NCBI GenBank assembly: GCA_019914995.1
Contig: CM034136.1
Coordinates: 7,885,787 to 7,949,786, forward strand
From: Acanthochlamys bracteata
Lineage: Eukaryota > Streptophyta > Magnoliopsida > Pandanales > Velloziaceae
Length of the DNA stretch: 64,000 bases
Direction of reading: 5' to 3'
How positions within the stretch are numbered: the stretch's first letter is position 1; the number at the start of each line of letters is the position of its first letter. The position numbers and the translations under genes are program-made. Of the stretch, positions 29,940 to 42,891 are shown piece by piece. The notes below the pieces were generated by a model. The model saw only the letters and a list, made by a program, of their open reading frames with translations. It had not been told where the DNA came from and searched no databases.

Positions 29940-32900
29940 TTACCCAGTGAATTCAAAAGGTTGTGGGGGCTGTGGCTCATCATCCACGCTCATAGCTGAT
30001 GCAGCCACTCCCTGCTGACCAGCAGTTGTAGTTCCAGCACCAGATGCAGGAGTAGCTGCATTTGTTGGTGTATCAGTAAGAGCTAAAACCTCAGGTTGAG
30101 TAGGTTGTAGATCTTTTAAGAGGACAAAGCCAGATGGCGCCAACTTCACTGGAATGTATCTGCTTCCTTCCATGAACTTGATGTACTTCTCTTGTGCTGC
30201 AACCACTCTAGCAGGATTAGTCAGAATTTCAAATGATTGCTCTGGTTCAGACCTCTTCTCTGCAGTACCGTCCACCTGCAATTGAAGTTATTTCATATAA
30301 TTAAGCAATCAAAGAGGTCAAACCAATCCACAGAGCACTGGAATTAACACACACTCTCTCTCTCTCTCTCAAAATGCATACTAACAAGATTAGCAACTTA
30401 CTTGCATGGAAACATTATCTTTCTCAGAAGACTTCTGAATTTTTCCAGAGCTCGAGCTGGTGGCGACATCATCAGTGCAAGATTTCTCCATAGATTTTTC
30501 TGATCCAGATTTCTCAAGCGACTTCTCTGCATTGGCTTTTTGTTCTGCTTCCTTCTTAGCTCTAGATTTGGCCTTTACAGTTGTCGACAACACAGCAGTA
30601 GGGACTTTAATAGTAGATGTTGATGTGGGTGGCACTGTTGAACGAGGGTACTCAAACAAGGAGGGTTTCGCATGTGATACAAACTCAAATCTAGGTACTT
30701 TCAGATCATAATTAAGTCCAATGAATGCAGTCGGGGAGAAAGCAAGGCTTATAAAATAGAGAAGCGGATACCAATACCAAAACTGGCTAAACACTGCAAG
30801 CCCAACTACAGCTGTGATTTTATCATGCTTATTTTTGGAAAGAAGCTTTATCGTCACATTGCGCCCTCCTGCATCAAGAATTCCAGATGCCAAAATAGCA
30901 CCCATCTTGCTCATAGTATCTTCATGTTTATCAAGAACAATTTTTTCCAGGTGTCGCCTAAACAAAATACAACTAGTTAAATAGTCACCACAAAGACTCA
31001 TAGCTAAAAAAACCTTACTCACAGGGAAGGAAGTACCTGAATGTCCCCACATGGAAATCTTGTGATTCATTAGTTTGGATCATAACCATGGCCATAGCAA
31101 TTAAGGCCCCTTGACGAACGAAGTCCACAACATCAGATGTAAGTGGCTCCAGCAAAGAAATGGCTTCACTCAGTCCAGTTCCTGCACAAGAAATGCCCAC
31201 TGCCAAAGCTGCACCATATCGTACATGAGGGTTGTAGGATTCTGAGAGAAGTGAGACAATTCTGGGAGTCTGCAAAAGAAGTCAAAGGTGTTAATTGATC
31301 ACCATAATCAGTCTTAATAAAACATTTAGTACATACTAAGCACCAAGGAAAGAAGAGAACCAATTAGTTACCCAAAAATATTAGAAAGAAGAGAGCCAAT
31401 TTGTTTTTTTTTTTTTTCAAAGACAACCTTCAGAACAGCAAAATTAAAAACATAAATATAGCTGGAAGTACACAACAATGGATTGAATCCTCATATGTAT
31501 TAGTTACCCAAAATATTAGAAAGAAGAGAGCCAATTTGTTTCTTTTTTTTTTTCAAAGACAACCTTCAGAACAGCAAAATTAAAAACATAAATATAGCTG
31601 GAAGTACACAACAATGGATTGAATCCTCATATGAATTCACTAAAGTGCATCTAACACCGCATGCTCTATCCAAAGGAAGTGATGCCCTGCCAAGGAAAAG
31701 CAGATGAGATGAAGAGAATGTTGGAGAAACTAACCTGTTCAGGTTCAGAGTACATGACAAACCCAAGAGCCAGAACAGCTGTTCTTCGTACATCATCACT
31801 GACATCAGAAACAGCAAAATGCAACAACTGATGTATGGCCTTGTTGTTTGCCGTTCCTCTGTAAGCCAGAGCAAGTGCATACATGCCTCCATAACGAAGT
31901 ATTGGATCTTGATCTCTTGTCAATTGCTCAATCAATGTATCAGCTTCATCCTCCCTTCCATAAACCGTCAATGCAATCCCCAATGCTAATCCCCTGGTAA
32001 GCATAAACAGCAGGTTAACAATTAACTAAGGCCCGCTATAACAAGATACACCATGAGCATGTAGCATATGCAAACTTAAACTATGAGCATATTCTTACTA
32101 CTGAATTACAATATAAGACCATGAAACCCTTATTGACATTGGCTACAAAAAACCCCAATGACAACAAAGTACAGCAGGTAGCTAAATCAATGAATGCAGT
32201 CAAGGAGAGCCCTCATATCATTCTTACCTGATGATCTTCTCATGCTGTGTATCATGTGCATATGCAAGCATCTCACTGGCTTTATCGCTAGCAGTGCCAA
32301 CCATAAGTAAGCCCATGCAGATACCAGCGGCTTCACCAGCCACAGCACTGTCTGTGTAAAGAACATTCTTTACATCCTCATATATCTCCTCATCAGCTGT
32401 GCCTAAAGCTGCCAATCCCAATCCTAAGCAAGCACCATGTTGGATAACCTGCAAAATTTTACCCAGAACCAATTAAACTTGTTCCTAGAAGAAATCTTAC
32501 ATCAGCAATTATAATATTTATATAAAAAAAAATTCTTACCTCTGCACTGGTATTTCTAAGGCTGTCGCGAAGGAATTGTTTGATGCCTTCACCATGATTT
32601 ACATGGATCAAGCCTAATGCATATAGAGCACCTCCTTCCGAATATGGGCTACCTCCACCAACAGCACCACTCTGAGGAAGGTAGGGTGCCATAAGAGACC
32701 TGCCTTGCTGGAGGTGACCTCTGTGAATCACACCTAAACCAGCAGTAGCACTGAATTTGGCCCAATTGGTTGCTCTACTGAGCCAATCCTGTCAAATGGG
32801 AAAACCCAGTCAATTAAAGATGTATAACACAGGACTTAAATTGAAATGTTTATAACTTAATTTTCTTTTTAGAAAGTAAAGTACATGTACCAGATTTTCG

Positions 32901-35900
32901 CGCAGAAACGTGTCGACAGTGGTTCCAGCATGCATAATTGCATTAGCACATATAGTGGCACTGTGGCAGACACTATTTCTCATTTCCACGGACTGCTTGA
33001 TTGTCTTGAGAATCAGAAGATCCGACCTATGGATGCATAAACATCTCAGAAAAGAATCAAGGAAGAAAGAAGTCGGAGAGATTCTAATTGTGCCTCACCT
33101 GTTGTGGCTGAATAGGAATTGTAATGTTAGCTGTATTGATGTTTCCCCAGATAAAATGCCTTTAATTTTGGCAATCCTCTCTCTATATTCAATGTCACTT
33201 GTAGTCATGCTGTGTGCATTGCCATTAGGGACTTCAGACATTTGAACATCCTCAGGCGTATTACTAAAAATACCATTGCCTGCATCAGCAGTTCCATCTG
33301 ATGGACCGGGAGCAGTTGAGCCATGATCAACCTGTGAAGCTTGGACATTTTCACCAGGTAATTCTGGAAGGTGATTCCTTATATTCAATAGAAAAGCTTG
33401 GTTCTCGTTTACAACGAGATCAAATGCTATCTGAAAGGCAAGCAGGGCATCATCCTGGACATAGACATGGAAGCAGTTGAGGAATCCATACCCGCACCAA
33501 GAGAAGATAAATATCATTCTATGATAGAGGATGAAATACCTTGGTTCCAGACAAAAGCTTCTCCAGTATGCTGACAACACCTTCTGGTTCATTTAGAAAC
33601 ATGAGACACTGGCAAATGCTCAAGTAATCAGGAGAAGTCAAGCTTTGAAATATTTTAACAAGTAGTCGTAGCACCTGCAATCAAATAAAGAAAGAGATTA
33701 TGAGCAATAGTTTAAATCAAATTTCAGACAGGAAAAGTAGATACCAAACAAACACCAATCATATAGCGTACTCTACAAATTTAAAGAAAGTCGAGCGAAT
33801 GTCTTGCACAAGACATACTGTGATATGCACCATACACTCTACATTAAATGTGCTAAGCAGAAATTCACTAAGCACAGAAGAATTGCAAGAGCTAGATTGG
33901 TATCCTAGAATGGAGAACCCAAAAGGCAAAAGATAACAATTCCTATGCGGTACCGGTGGATGTAGAACAGCATTCATGCAGCTAGTATTCGACTCAGGGC
34001 ATAAATCTCGTACAGTGCTGAACCCACAGATGATAATTTGACATGCAAAGTAATATAGCAACTTTCTAGCGACACAGGAGACCATGCACACCTTATTCAG
34101 TGATTAGCGAGTCAAGTGTACAGTTTTACTGTGGCAAAGAAACAAAGTTTTATGGTATAATGTATTGTCTGCTGCCACCTCTATGATGGGCACGAAAGAA
34201 TCTGTCATGATAAAAATCACCTTGAAATTATAAATTTCAGAAAAGTAATAATTACCTATGTTCATTATTAACTCTACAGAGAAAAGCCTAGCTTGAGGTG
34301 ACAATGTGAATTTTTTTGTCTAGAATTATATCAACTTGAACCAATGACTTCTTCTAAGATAATCCCTATATCTCTCTTACATTTTTTCAAAATGATCAAG
34401 AATGGACATTTTACCCCCATCTATATCTTCTTTCTAAATATAAACAAATCTGATCTAACTTCTTAATTAACTACTTAATGAGGATGTATTCTTACCTCAC
34501 ACCGGTATTCTCTATGGTTGACATAAGAGTGGGAAAGGTCAATACAATATGAAAGTGATGCATGAATATTATCACTACGTGTTATTGCCTCCTCCAGCTT
34601 GTCCAACCTCCTGCACTCTACAGCCGTTCCAATGGCATGCTGATACTTCCCATCCAAAATACATCTACACAAAATGTAGAACAACGTGAGGATTAAAAGA
34701 ATGAAATTACAGGCTGATCCAAAAGGATAAATGTAACCTTAATGATTAGAAAAATAGAACAAGCTAAAGCATACTTGTCAAGCATTCTTTCCACGATAGC
34801 CTCCAATCTAGGATCCACCATAGCCTCTTCATCACTTGGTTTTCCGGCTCTGGACCTGAGACTGGCATACTCATCTAATGCTTTAGCTGAATATACCAAG
34901 AAATAGATTAGTCTTAAAATAAGAGTAGCAATCATCATCATCATGGTAAACAGAGAGTGAACCTACAAAGAAGATGTTTTGCATAATCAGAATCTTCAGA
35001 TACATCAAACAAGGGGCCAGCCCCAAGCGCATAAGACAATGAATCATTGAGTTCGCCAAGGAAGTAAAAGACCTGCCACACCATGCCAGAAGAATAATTT
35101 GTTCCAATAAAAGCTATAGCTTGATTGAAGAATAATTAGTTTCCATGCCAGAATTAGAAATAGTTTCCAATAGAAGCTATAGCTTGACGAACTTGCTAAA
35201 CAATGTGTTAAGGGAAAAAGAATAACCTTTGAAACCACAAGAGCTGCAAGTTGCCTCTGGTCAAACTCTTCATCCTCGTATAAGCTTTCACTGCTCAATA
35301 CAACAGAGAGAATAAGTAAGCTCTCATAGAATCCAACAAAAGAGATAGGGACTGATCAAGACTCCATACAAAATGAGCAACTTCCGAGCAAGTAAAAGTC
35401 GAACATATCTTATTAGAATCAAACAGATTGTTAACAGAACAGTATGTCGTTAGCAGAACAGTATCAGGAGCTTGTTCAAGAAATTTCTCGGTTTTATTAT
35501 TGACAAAATACGACTTTGTCCATTTACCAACATCTCAATCAACCAGCACAAGGAGGGATTTTTATCGATAGAGAATCCAAATACTAGTATTACAAAACGA
35601 TCGTTTCTTCGAACTATAAAAGATCTTTCAGTGCTAAACCTGAAAGGATGATTCTTCTTCGAAGAAACAGAAGACCCAAATTTGCCGAGGGCCAACTACC
35701 CATTACCTAGAAATCCTCGAAACTAGGGTTTCACAGCTAACCCTCCAACCAGAATCGAAATATGAAACCCTAGTAGCTATTAGTAACAATGAAATAGAGC
35801 GCAATAGAAATCTCCAAAATCCTAGATAGAGGGCGGAAGAAGCAGATCGGAAGGGATCGAAATCGAGTAGATAAGATTACATTGTAGGTACGGAAGTGGA

Positions 35901-36044
35901 GATCTCGGGCCAGAATTGGGGGACGAGCAAGTTGAGTTGATTGAGGGCGTGAAGCTTCAAGACCGGATGCTGTTCGTTAAGCATGGCAAGCATGCCGCCG
36001 ACAGAAGTAACTACTCCGCCCGTTCCAGGTATCACCGCCGCCAT
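29940..36044 (-). CDS. RPN2: 26S proteasome regulatory subunit RPN2 (PSMD1), 14 exons
   Basis: Large scaffold subunit of the base of the 19S regulatory particle. Exons (minus): 36044-35881, 35290-35227, 35072-34967, 34886-34775, 34664-34496, 33674-33540, 33454-33099, 33026-32891, 32788-32540, 32448-32228, 31993-31735, 31269-31037, 30957-30402, 30275-29940. All are GT-AG, phases close, and the product is about 1031 residues. The N-terminus [22 protein letters not shown], given here by its key residues, is near-invariant in plant RPN2. The toroidal proteasome/cyclosome repeats run through exons 8-12 with [31 protein letters not shown] and [12 protein letters not shown]. The C-terminal part has the charged [12 protein letters not shown] linker and [14 protein letters not shown] core, ending PPQPFEFTG. 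The next gene on the same strand encodes another proteasome subunit. Confidence 0.96.
31363..31632. repeat. 136-bp tandem duplication in an RPN2 intron
   Basis: Unit 1 (31363-31498) and unit 2 (31499-31632) are almost identical: ATTAGTTACCC, AGAAAGAAGAGAGCC, a T tract, AAAGACAACCTTCAGAACAG and GGAAGTACACAACAATGG recur in order with a spacing of 136. Differences are the T-tract length and a few bases. It lies in the intron between RPN2 exons 11 and 12 and so does not change the protein. Confidence 0.9.
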
Positions 36045-37597
36045 CGCTGCAATCCACCGCTGCTCTAAATCAATCGAATCAGTCGGACAGAATTTGTAAT
36101 AAAGAAGAAGATGATGATGATGAAGAGCAACAAGAAAGGGGAAAAAAGAAAAGAACGATCTTTTTATTTTTATTTTTTGGAGTTCTTGTTACTTTATTTA
36201 CTTGCTCGGTCCAATCCCTACAATATTCAATTCAAATTTTCAGAAGTAAACCCTGATCATAATAATTATGAATCTAAGGTCCTTAAAGTTTAGTTTTCGG
36301 ATGTATGTGTACGAATAATTGTTTGTTTCTTTCCTTCTTTCCCGATTTGGATTTGTACTTCAATCTCCCGCTCATAAAACAAGCTTATTTTAAGAATTTT
36401 TTTAAAAAACGAACTTAATTATTTAATTTTAATTGATAAAGAAAATAATATAATTATATAATTATTTTTTATATTTAATAATTAATATAATTTTATATTA
36501 ATATTAAAAATTAATTTAAAAATTATACTAATAGATTTTATTTAAAGTTATATTAATAAATTAATTAAATTATATTTAATAAAATAATATTAATATAAAT
36601 AAATAAAATAAGTAAATTTTTTATAAAAAATTTATTTCTAATACTTATTTATTTATCCATCTATCTAAATATAATTAATTTATTACTTTTATCATATATT
36701 CAAACATCATAAAATTAATTAACTATTTTTTTCTATCCGTCTTCTTATTATTTTTTCTATCTGTATTTTTATTTTTATTTATTACCTATGAATCCAAACT
36801 GACACAATTTCCCATTGGATGAAGACATCAAACCAAACCACTTTTATTACTGGATTTCAGTATGCACATTTTACAACGAACGTTGTGATAACATCATAAC
36901 ATCAAGTGTGCTTGCCAATCATGCGAAGTATTCTGGAACTACATATTACACACGAATAAATGAATCATAATATCCCATATACAGATATGCATATAACATA
37001 TACTTCCAGCATGCACACTGATGAATGGCTATGCTAGAAATTGCAGAGGAGCTAGATCCGAAGCGGTGGCTGATACAAGAATGGAACGAATGAATGATAT
37101 AACAGGACACATCATCACCAGGATAATCAAAACCAATACCAACTGTCTTTGATGAATTTCCATATTGTATTCATAAACTTACCACAGCCAACGCATCTTC
37201 AGCTTATTATAATGCTATCCTGAAGCTTCACTAATGACTAATCAGCTCCCAGAAAATCAATCACAAATTACGCATTTCCTAGTATAGATAAGATAACCAC
37301 ATATAAAAAAACCTCTCACAGACATCCATCACACAGACAAAAATCAACTAATGCACATAAACATTACCACATCTGATTTTGATCATACTAAACAGCAAGA
37401 AAATATAACTACCTGTTGCTTCCCCTACACGCAAGATTCATACTTTTGGAATATGAAGTTTTCAGTTATATCCAAAACTGAAACTAATTGGCTAACATGC
37501 AACCAAACCCGTGCACTTCATGGAAGTATGTCTACATGGAAGAAGATAAGTGATGATGCGAGCATAAAGCAGGTGAGAAGTCCAGGGTCCTTTTTTG
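36045..37597. other. RPN2 upstream region and AT-rich spacer
   Basis: The first 100 bases are the likely RPN2 leader. 36380-36780 is extremely AT-rich with TTTATTTA-like runs and may be an old MITE or relic, but no ends could be defined. The part close to 37597 is the 3' region of PBA1. No gene seen. Confidence 0.4.
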
Positions 37598-40589
37598 TCA
37601 AGTGCTCATTGGTTCAGGAACATTTGAAGAGAGGAGATCGAGCAACGAATTCTGTAGCTCCAGCTCGTCATGCCACCTGGGAAGGGAATCCACACTATAA
37701 AAGTTCCTTGTAACACCATCAGCACTTATCTGCAATACAAGCATCAAGTTTAAACATTAAGATGTTCAGCATCAACCAAATTAACATTTCCTATTGACAA
37801 TAACTAAATGTAAAATTCAGTTCTTTCATAAGAGTCTCAGGTTAGAAGTCTATTGCACATACTATAGGCACTAATTGGGTCATATATCTCAAAAACACTA
37901 GAATCATTTAGCTGAAAACAATTTCGAGACAAGAAACAACAAAAGCAAGCAAAGACTTCACGTTTTCGTTAGGGAATGAGATTAGATGTACTCACTATAA
38001 CAGTGCGGACGATGCCTCCACTTGCACTGTCCCGTGCCATAGCAAGAGAGACAGCCTTGACTACTAGTTTCTGGATCAATGAGAAATTGTCAGGTCCAGT
38101 TAAAAAAAGTATCCAAAAAAGAACATTTAAAAGATGAACGCTGAAACTTTGGAGCAAGAACAACGTTTTCAAATGTCAACTTCCTAGTAGTCTACTCTTT
38201 TGGACCTCCTCTGCACATGAACTTCAAATGACAAAAGAATGGAGGCCAAATGCGACATACATATATATATCAAAAGCTATCTTGCTTTTTACAATATTCA
38301 CCATCTTAAATTCAACACAACCTAATTCTCAGAGCCAAATCATGTAAATAAAACAAGAGAATCGCCATCCAGACTGACGGACAGTAGAGAATGAACCCTT
38401 TCCCCAAAACCAACAGAAGTACATGTCAGTCATAGGGCAACTCATCAGCTTTATAATCTCCTAGCCAAAATGCATTATTTATAATGGCTAATTTTAGCCA
38501 AGGAGGGGAAACTGAAAGGTATAAAGTGTCATAAGATACAGCTTAATTTCAAATGCATAAGATTCACATAAAATCGTCTACTCCCTAACATACCTCAGCT
38601 TCCTCCTTAGTCATCCCTTCCTTCCACACTTGATCAAAGAAACCATACAAATAGCTGGAGCCAGAGCCTGTCAAAAACAAAACATTCATCACAGCACAAC
38701 ATCAGCCAAGATCATTTTAAAAGGTGGCAATTTAAAGCTAGCATATGATTGCCTCCAATGAAACTATGCCAAGACACAAAAATTAGCAATTCCCATAATC
38801 CCCAGCACAACAAATAGTGAAAAAGCTGGAAATTTTGAGAGATTAAAGACAATAAAAAATCCATGGCAGTAATAGGTAAACCTATTTTAAATATACACAA
38901 ATTCTGTAAGTTCAATACACACCTCCAATTGTAAAAGGCTGCCTCAAGATTGTTCCTCCCAGAGGAACTGAGTAAATTTGACCACCTTCATATTTATCCC
39001 ATCCTCCAACTATCATGCCAGCTTGCAGAAGATTCTGAAGATAACAAGCTAAGGGTACATGTAACTATGTCTTATGATATTTTCACATGCATAACAAGCT
39101 TACATCCATAAAGAGCCCGATCAAGCATACACCATGTACAAACCATTGAAGCATGGCTGGAAACAAGGGATACCATAAGAAGGTGAAAGCATCCTTCAGT
39201 TTACCTTATTCTAGTAAGCCAGCAATCTGACTAAATTAGCTGCAACTTTGACAGTGGCAGGCTGCCCAAGTTGAATGCTGTATCCATGGTGCACCACATC
39301 ACAATATTAAAAAAATTAAAAATTAAAAAAGCTAGTAACTACAAATTTCTGGAAACTACGTAAACTGCCACGCAAAACTAAACTTCCCAAAGTATCAGTC
39401 AACTTGATAAAGAACTAAAAAAAAAAAAAGCTACACCCTGAATCACAAAAGAAATAATCCAGGCCTACGAGAAACTATATATCTTATAGAACCCAAATCA
39501 ATAGAATTATGGATCAAACTGTCGTTCCCTCTCTCTCTCTCTCTCTGAACATGGGATGCTAAGAGTAAAGAATTTTTGAGAAGCAACAGTAATTTTATAA
39601 AACAAATAGGAGGAGAACACAAGGTTCAACATCCAGGCACTCTTTCAAACAGATTTTCAAAGGAAGAACTAAAGAGGACATACAGTTTTGAAGTAAATGA
39701 ACTCACGTGTGCTGGTGAAGGAAGTAGCGTACGTAGTCAGATACTGTTTGAGTATCAGCAGCCTGCAAAAAATATACTAATAGTTGGGAAAAAATAGAAT
39801 GACGGTATCATAAAGCATGTATCATATCGTCATTGCACAAAAGCATCACAACACAACTATAACTTTGTGCCTCCTAGCATCAATAGAATACAAGTTTCAT
39901 TTAAAATAAATTACGTATATGTATAATGGTCCTTTATGAGCGTTCCATACTCGTGAGAAGCCCACCTAATACATCATCATTTACTTTTCGTCCATATTTA
40001 CAGCAAAGTTGCAACTAAAGCAACCTGCCAAGAATTAGGACAATATATCTTTCTTTGCTCTTAAGAGTTAACTTGATTAAACAGAGAGTATCATTTATTT
40101 CCGCAAGACTCATTCAAGCGGAGAAAAACTAATGACTATGTAAGCAAGATTGAGCTTTGTTTTTGCGCCCAACAAGTTAACAATGTGATTTAATATACTA
40201 ATTAAGCATATGGATATTAATCGACTCCAAGTTCAGGAGCAACAGAAACTAAATTTACAGTGGACAAATTGTAGATTTAGAGAAAGGGAGAGAAGAAATT
40301 CATACGGATCCAGATCGGCAGACATAGACGTTATCTGTGAGCGACGTTATCTTGTCGGAGGCCCGATTAGCAACGTAAACACCTGCAGCGAAGATCGAAA
40401 CCCTAATTACAACAGAAATCGAGATTGATATTATCGGTAATAATAATAAAAAAGGATGTCTAATGTACCGGTGCTGGTTCTGGAATCGGCGCCGAGGACA
40501 ACCCCGCCGTTGTAAGTAACGCCGATGATTGTTGTCCCAGTCGCGTGCGGAGCATCTACGATCGACGACGGCTGTAGCGAGGACTCCAT
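37598..40589 (-). CDS. PBA1: 20S proteasome beta-1 subunit PBA1, with one in-frame TAG
   Basis: Catalytic subunit for caspase-like (post-acidic) cleavage in the 20S core. Exons (minus): 40589-40469, 40382-40306, 39762-39707, 39277-39205, 39034-38923, 38667-38594, 38070-37996, 37729-37598. Phases close to 240 codons including the terminal stop. The propeptide [18 protein letters not shown] is followed by the mature N-terminal nucleophile Thr19 ([11 protein letters not shown]). [40 protein letters not shown] and ARDSASGG follow in order. At the end of exon 4 the codon at 39213-39211 is TAG where the family has Gln (LLAYQNK), a one-base change from CAG. Everything before and after it is intact, so the stop is either recent, allelic or a sequence error. 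If real it leaves about 105 residues. Confidence 0.85.
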
Positions 40590-40850
40590 TTTTTTGTTCG
40601 GGCACTTCGTCGGCAAGCAAGAGGAAGCGAAAAAGAAACACCAACTTATTGATCAACTTACTCAAATAATGGGCCGAACGCGGTTTTGGGACATTGCCAC
40701 TTAATAGGACTAACTTGAAGCCCACGCCGTTTTAGGCCATTGCCACTTAATAGGACTAACTTTCTTCTTGCACGACTCAAACATTGTCTAGTGTTCCCCA
40801 ACCGTCTGTTCAGTCTGCGCCCGCCGCCCGCCGCCCGCCACCCACCGCCG
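40590..40850. promoter_or_regulatory. Bidirectional promoter between PBA1 and prefoldin 2 with site II elements and a 46-bp tandem repeat
   Basis: PBA1 reads left from 40589 and the prefoldin 2 transcript reads right, with a GC-rich leader near 40818-40850. Two site II motifs are present: TGGGCC at 40670-40675 and AGCCCA (TGGGCT in reverse) at 40719-40724; this class of element is known from promoters of ribosomal and other housekeeping genes. A 25-base phrase starting CATTGCCACTTAATAGG is repeated exactly at 40692-40716 and 40738-40762. With the looser GTTTT.GG..ATTG flank, the unit is about 46 bp. Confidence 0.65.
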
Positions 40851-41848
40851 GTACGCTCTCAACATCTCTTTGATACTCTTTCATATCTGTTTCGGATCGC
40901 TTTCATAGGAAAGGAAACCTTAACGCTGTACCATGTTTTAATCTAACGATTGAAAAAGGCTTGTTTTGATCTGTTGGTTTGATCTCAGGTTTCTCTGATG
41001 ATTGGAAAGGTTAAGTCCAAGTTTGGTGTTTTTTGGCCGTAAGTTTTAGCAACTAAACTATAACTGATTCTATTTCAGAGAACAAAAATTAGGAGATCCA
41101 GGAATTAAAAATATCACTTTTCTGTTCTTGTCTGAACTTGGCAATGAAAAAAATAAATAATAAGAGAAAGACTGTCACTGATTCTTTCTACAAATATAGC
41201 GATAGAGGACTGTGGCTAATACTTTTTGCAAATATAGCGTTTGTGCAGGTAGTAGTCAGTTAGTGCTTAACAGCGTAGGAAGAAGATGGAAGTACATTTG
41301 CTTCTGGAAACAAATTTGAGATTCTCAAATCCTAGATTTTAGATAAAGTACACATTAATGCAACCCTACAAGATCACGGGAGAGGTGGAAAATTTTGATA
41401 CTGTCTTTCTGAAATTCACATAGTCAAACGTAATTTATTTCCTCTTTTAGTAGATTTATGCTGGGGTATCACAATGAAAGATTATCAGTCGACTATCTGC
41501 CGCTCTTTTACTTGTATGTGTACAGTGCTGTTTCTGGAAGCAGAGGCTGCGGACTTGTTAGAGGCATGTGTACTTAGAGGTCTCATGCGTTTGGCTCCCT
41601 ATGATTGCTTCAAGCTTGTTGATGAAACTTGTACAAGCTGTCTGTAAAATTTTCTTATCGAGGTTAAAAAGTTAATGTCGGAGTACAAAAGAATTACTGT
41701 ATAGCTTCTTTCTTTTGGAGCTCTTAGGTTTCTGTGCAGATGATGGAGAAAAGATTTTTTGGGTGCTACCTTTGGTACCCTCGTGTTTTCTAGTAAAAAG
41801 GCCATAGAAGTTTCTGGGTCAGCCTCTCTTAATGTTTTAATGTTGCAG
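40851..41848 (+). other. Probable leader intron of prefoldin subunit 2
   Basis: A donor CCG|GTACGC follows the GC-rich leader, and an acceptor TTTTAATGTTGCAG|AATACTTG lies 16 bases before the prefoldin ATG. No open frame links this kilobase to the coding exon, so a 5' untranslated intron is the simplest reading; the donor is inferred only from position. Confidence 0.5.
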
Positions 41849-41864
41849 AATACTTGAGAGGAAC

Positions 41865-42287
41865 ATGGCAACCAAGGAGCCAATGAACGAGCAGGCTATT
41901 GCAAATATGTACGGCGTGATGCGCTCTGAGATGAATCAGCTTCATTCCAAAATCACTGAGCTAGAGATGGAAGTGAGCGAACACTCATTGGTACTTGGTG
42001 CCATCCAGCCACTTGATCCATCTCGGCGGTGCTACCGGATGATTGGTGGTGTTCTGGTAGAGAGAACTATCAAGGAGGTCCTACCTGCAGTACACCGCAA
42101 CAAAGAAGGCCTTGAAGAGGTCATTGCTCGCCTCAACGAGGCTCTCGAGAGGAAGAAGAAAGAGATCGCTGAGTTTGAGCTGAAACACAAGATTAAGATT
42201 AGGAGATCAGATGTTGACGATAAAGATGAAAATAGCAGGAAGGAAGGGGCTGCTCAGGGGGTTCTAGTAGGTCCTGCAAGTGACTAG
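41865..42287 (+). CDS. PFD2: Prefoldin subunit 2
   Basis: Beta-type subunit of the hexameric prefoldin co-chaperone, which hands unfolded actin and tubulin to the CCT chaperonin. One coding exon of 140 residues; the ATG follows a good leader acceptor. The two long helices of the coiled coil flank the beta hairpin: helix 1 about residues 10-45 (MRSEMNQLHSKITELEMEV), hairpin around CYRMIGGVLVERTIKEVLP, and helix 2 about 80-112 (LNEALERKKKEIAEFELKH). The acidic/polar tail after IKIRRSD is typical of plant PFD2. It shares its promoter with PBA1. Confidence 0.95.
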   Translation: MATKEPMNEQAIANMYGVMRSEMNQLHSKITELEMEVSEHSLVLGAIQPLDPSRRCYRMIGGVLVERTIKEVLPAVHRNKEGLEEVIARLNEALERKKKEIAEFELKHKIKIRRSDVDDKDENSRKEGAAQGVLVGPASD

Positions 42288-42891
42288 GGGAACTAATTGT
42301 TAACTGATAGAACGCTCTCTTTTAAGTTTTTCCTTGTTGGGAATATAGTCGAGTTGCAAGAAGCTTGTTTGCAAGTCTGGACCGGATGCAAGCATTAGTT
42401 TGCTAATTTGTAAGTGTAGAACGGATGTTTTACATAGTTATCTCTAAGTTCTGGTTCCATATATGAACATTTCATGACTATTTGCTTGACATGTTGGATG
42501 ATAATTAACCGGCTCTTTTATGCATGGAAAAAAATGCGTGCCTTCCATGAATGTATTTGGATTTGATGGGTGTATAAGTACTTCCATGTCAATTTGGAAA
42601 ATTTTCTTTGATTTGCATGGTGTTTTTGCTACTGATGGCATAGAGGTGAGAATTTGTCCCAATTACAGGAGGCAGGCTGTAGCTGTTGTCATTGTGATTA
42701 ACGTGTGAATCTAGAAGGAAGTATAAGTAGTAGTTCTTAGAGAGCAAACCATTTTCAAGAAAAAGTATAAATAGCTGCATGCACACGAAATACAAATTTA
42801 TGCACTTGGGAGTATTAGAAAATGAATGCAGGAATTCATTGTCAAAGAGCAACAAACAACTTTTCGTTCATGTCGGAGGGGTAAGCAAAGG
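42288..42891. other. Convergent 3' regions of PFD2 and C4H
   Basis: Spacer between two convergent genes, holding both 3' untranslated regions. No coding similarity. Confidence 0.5.

Noticed and set aside
39211..39213. The PBA1 TAG being removed by alternative splicing
   Set aside because: The only upstream GT in the exon (TTTA|GTCAGA) would delete conserved VRLLAYQNK residues and spoil the phase; the normal donor AAG|GTAAAC is strong.
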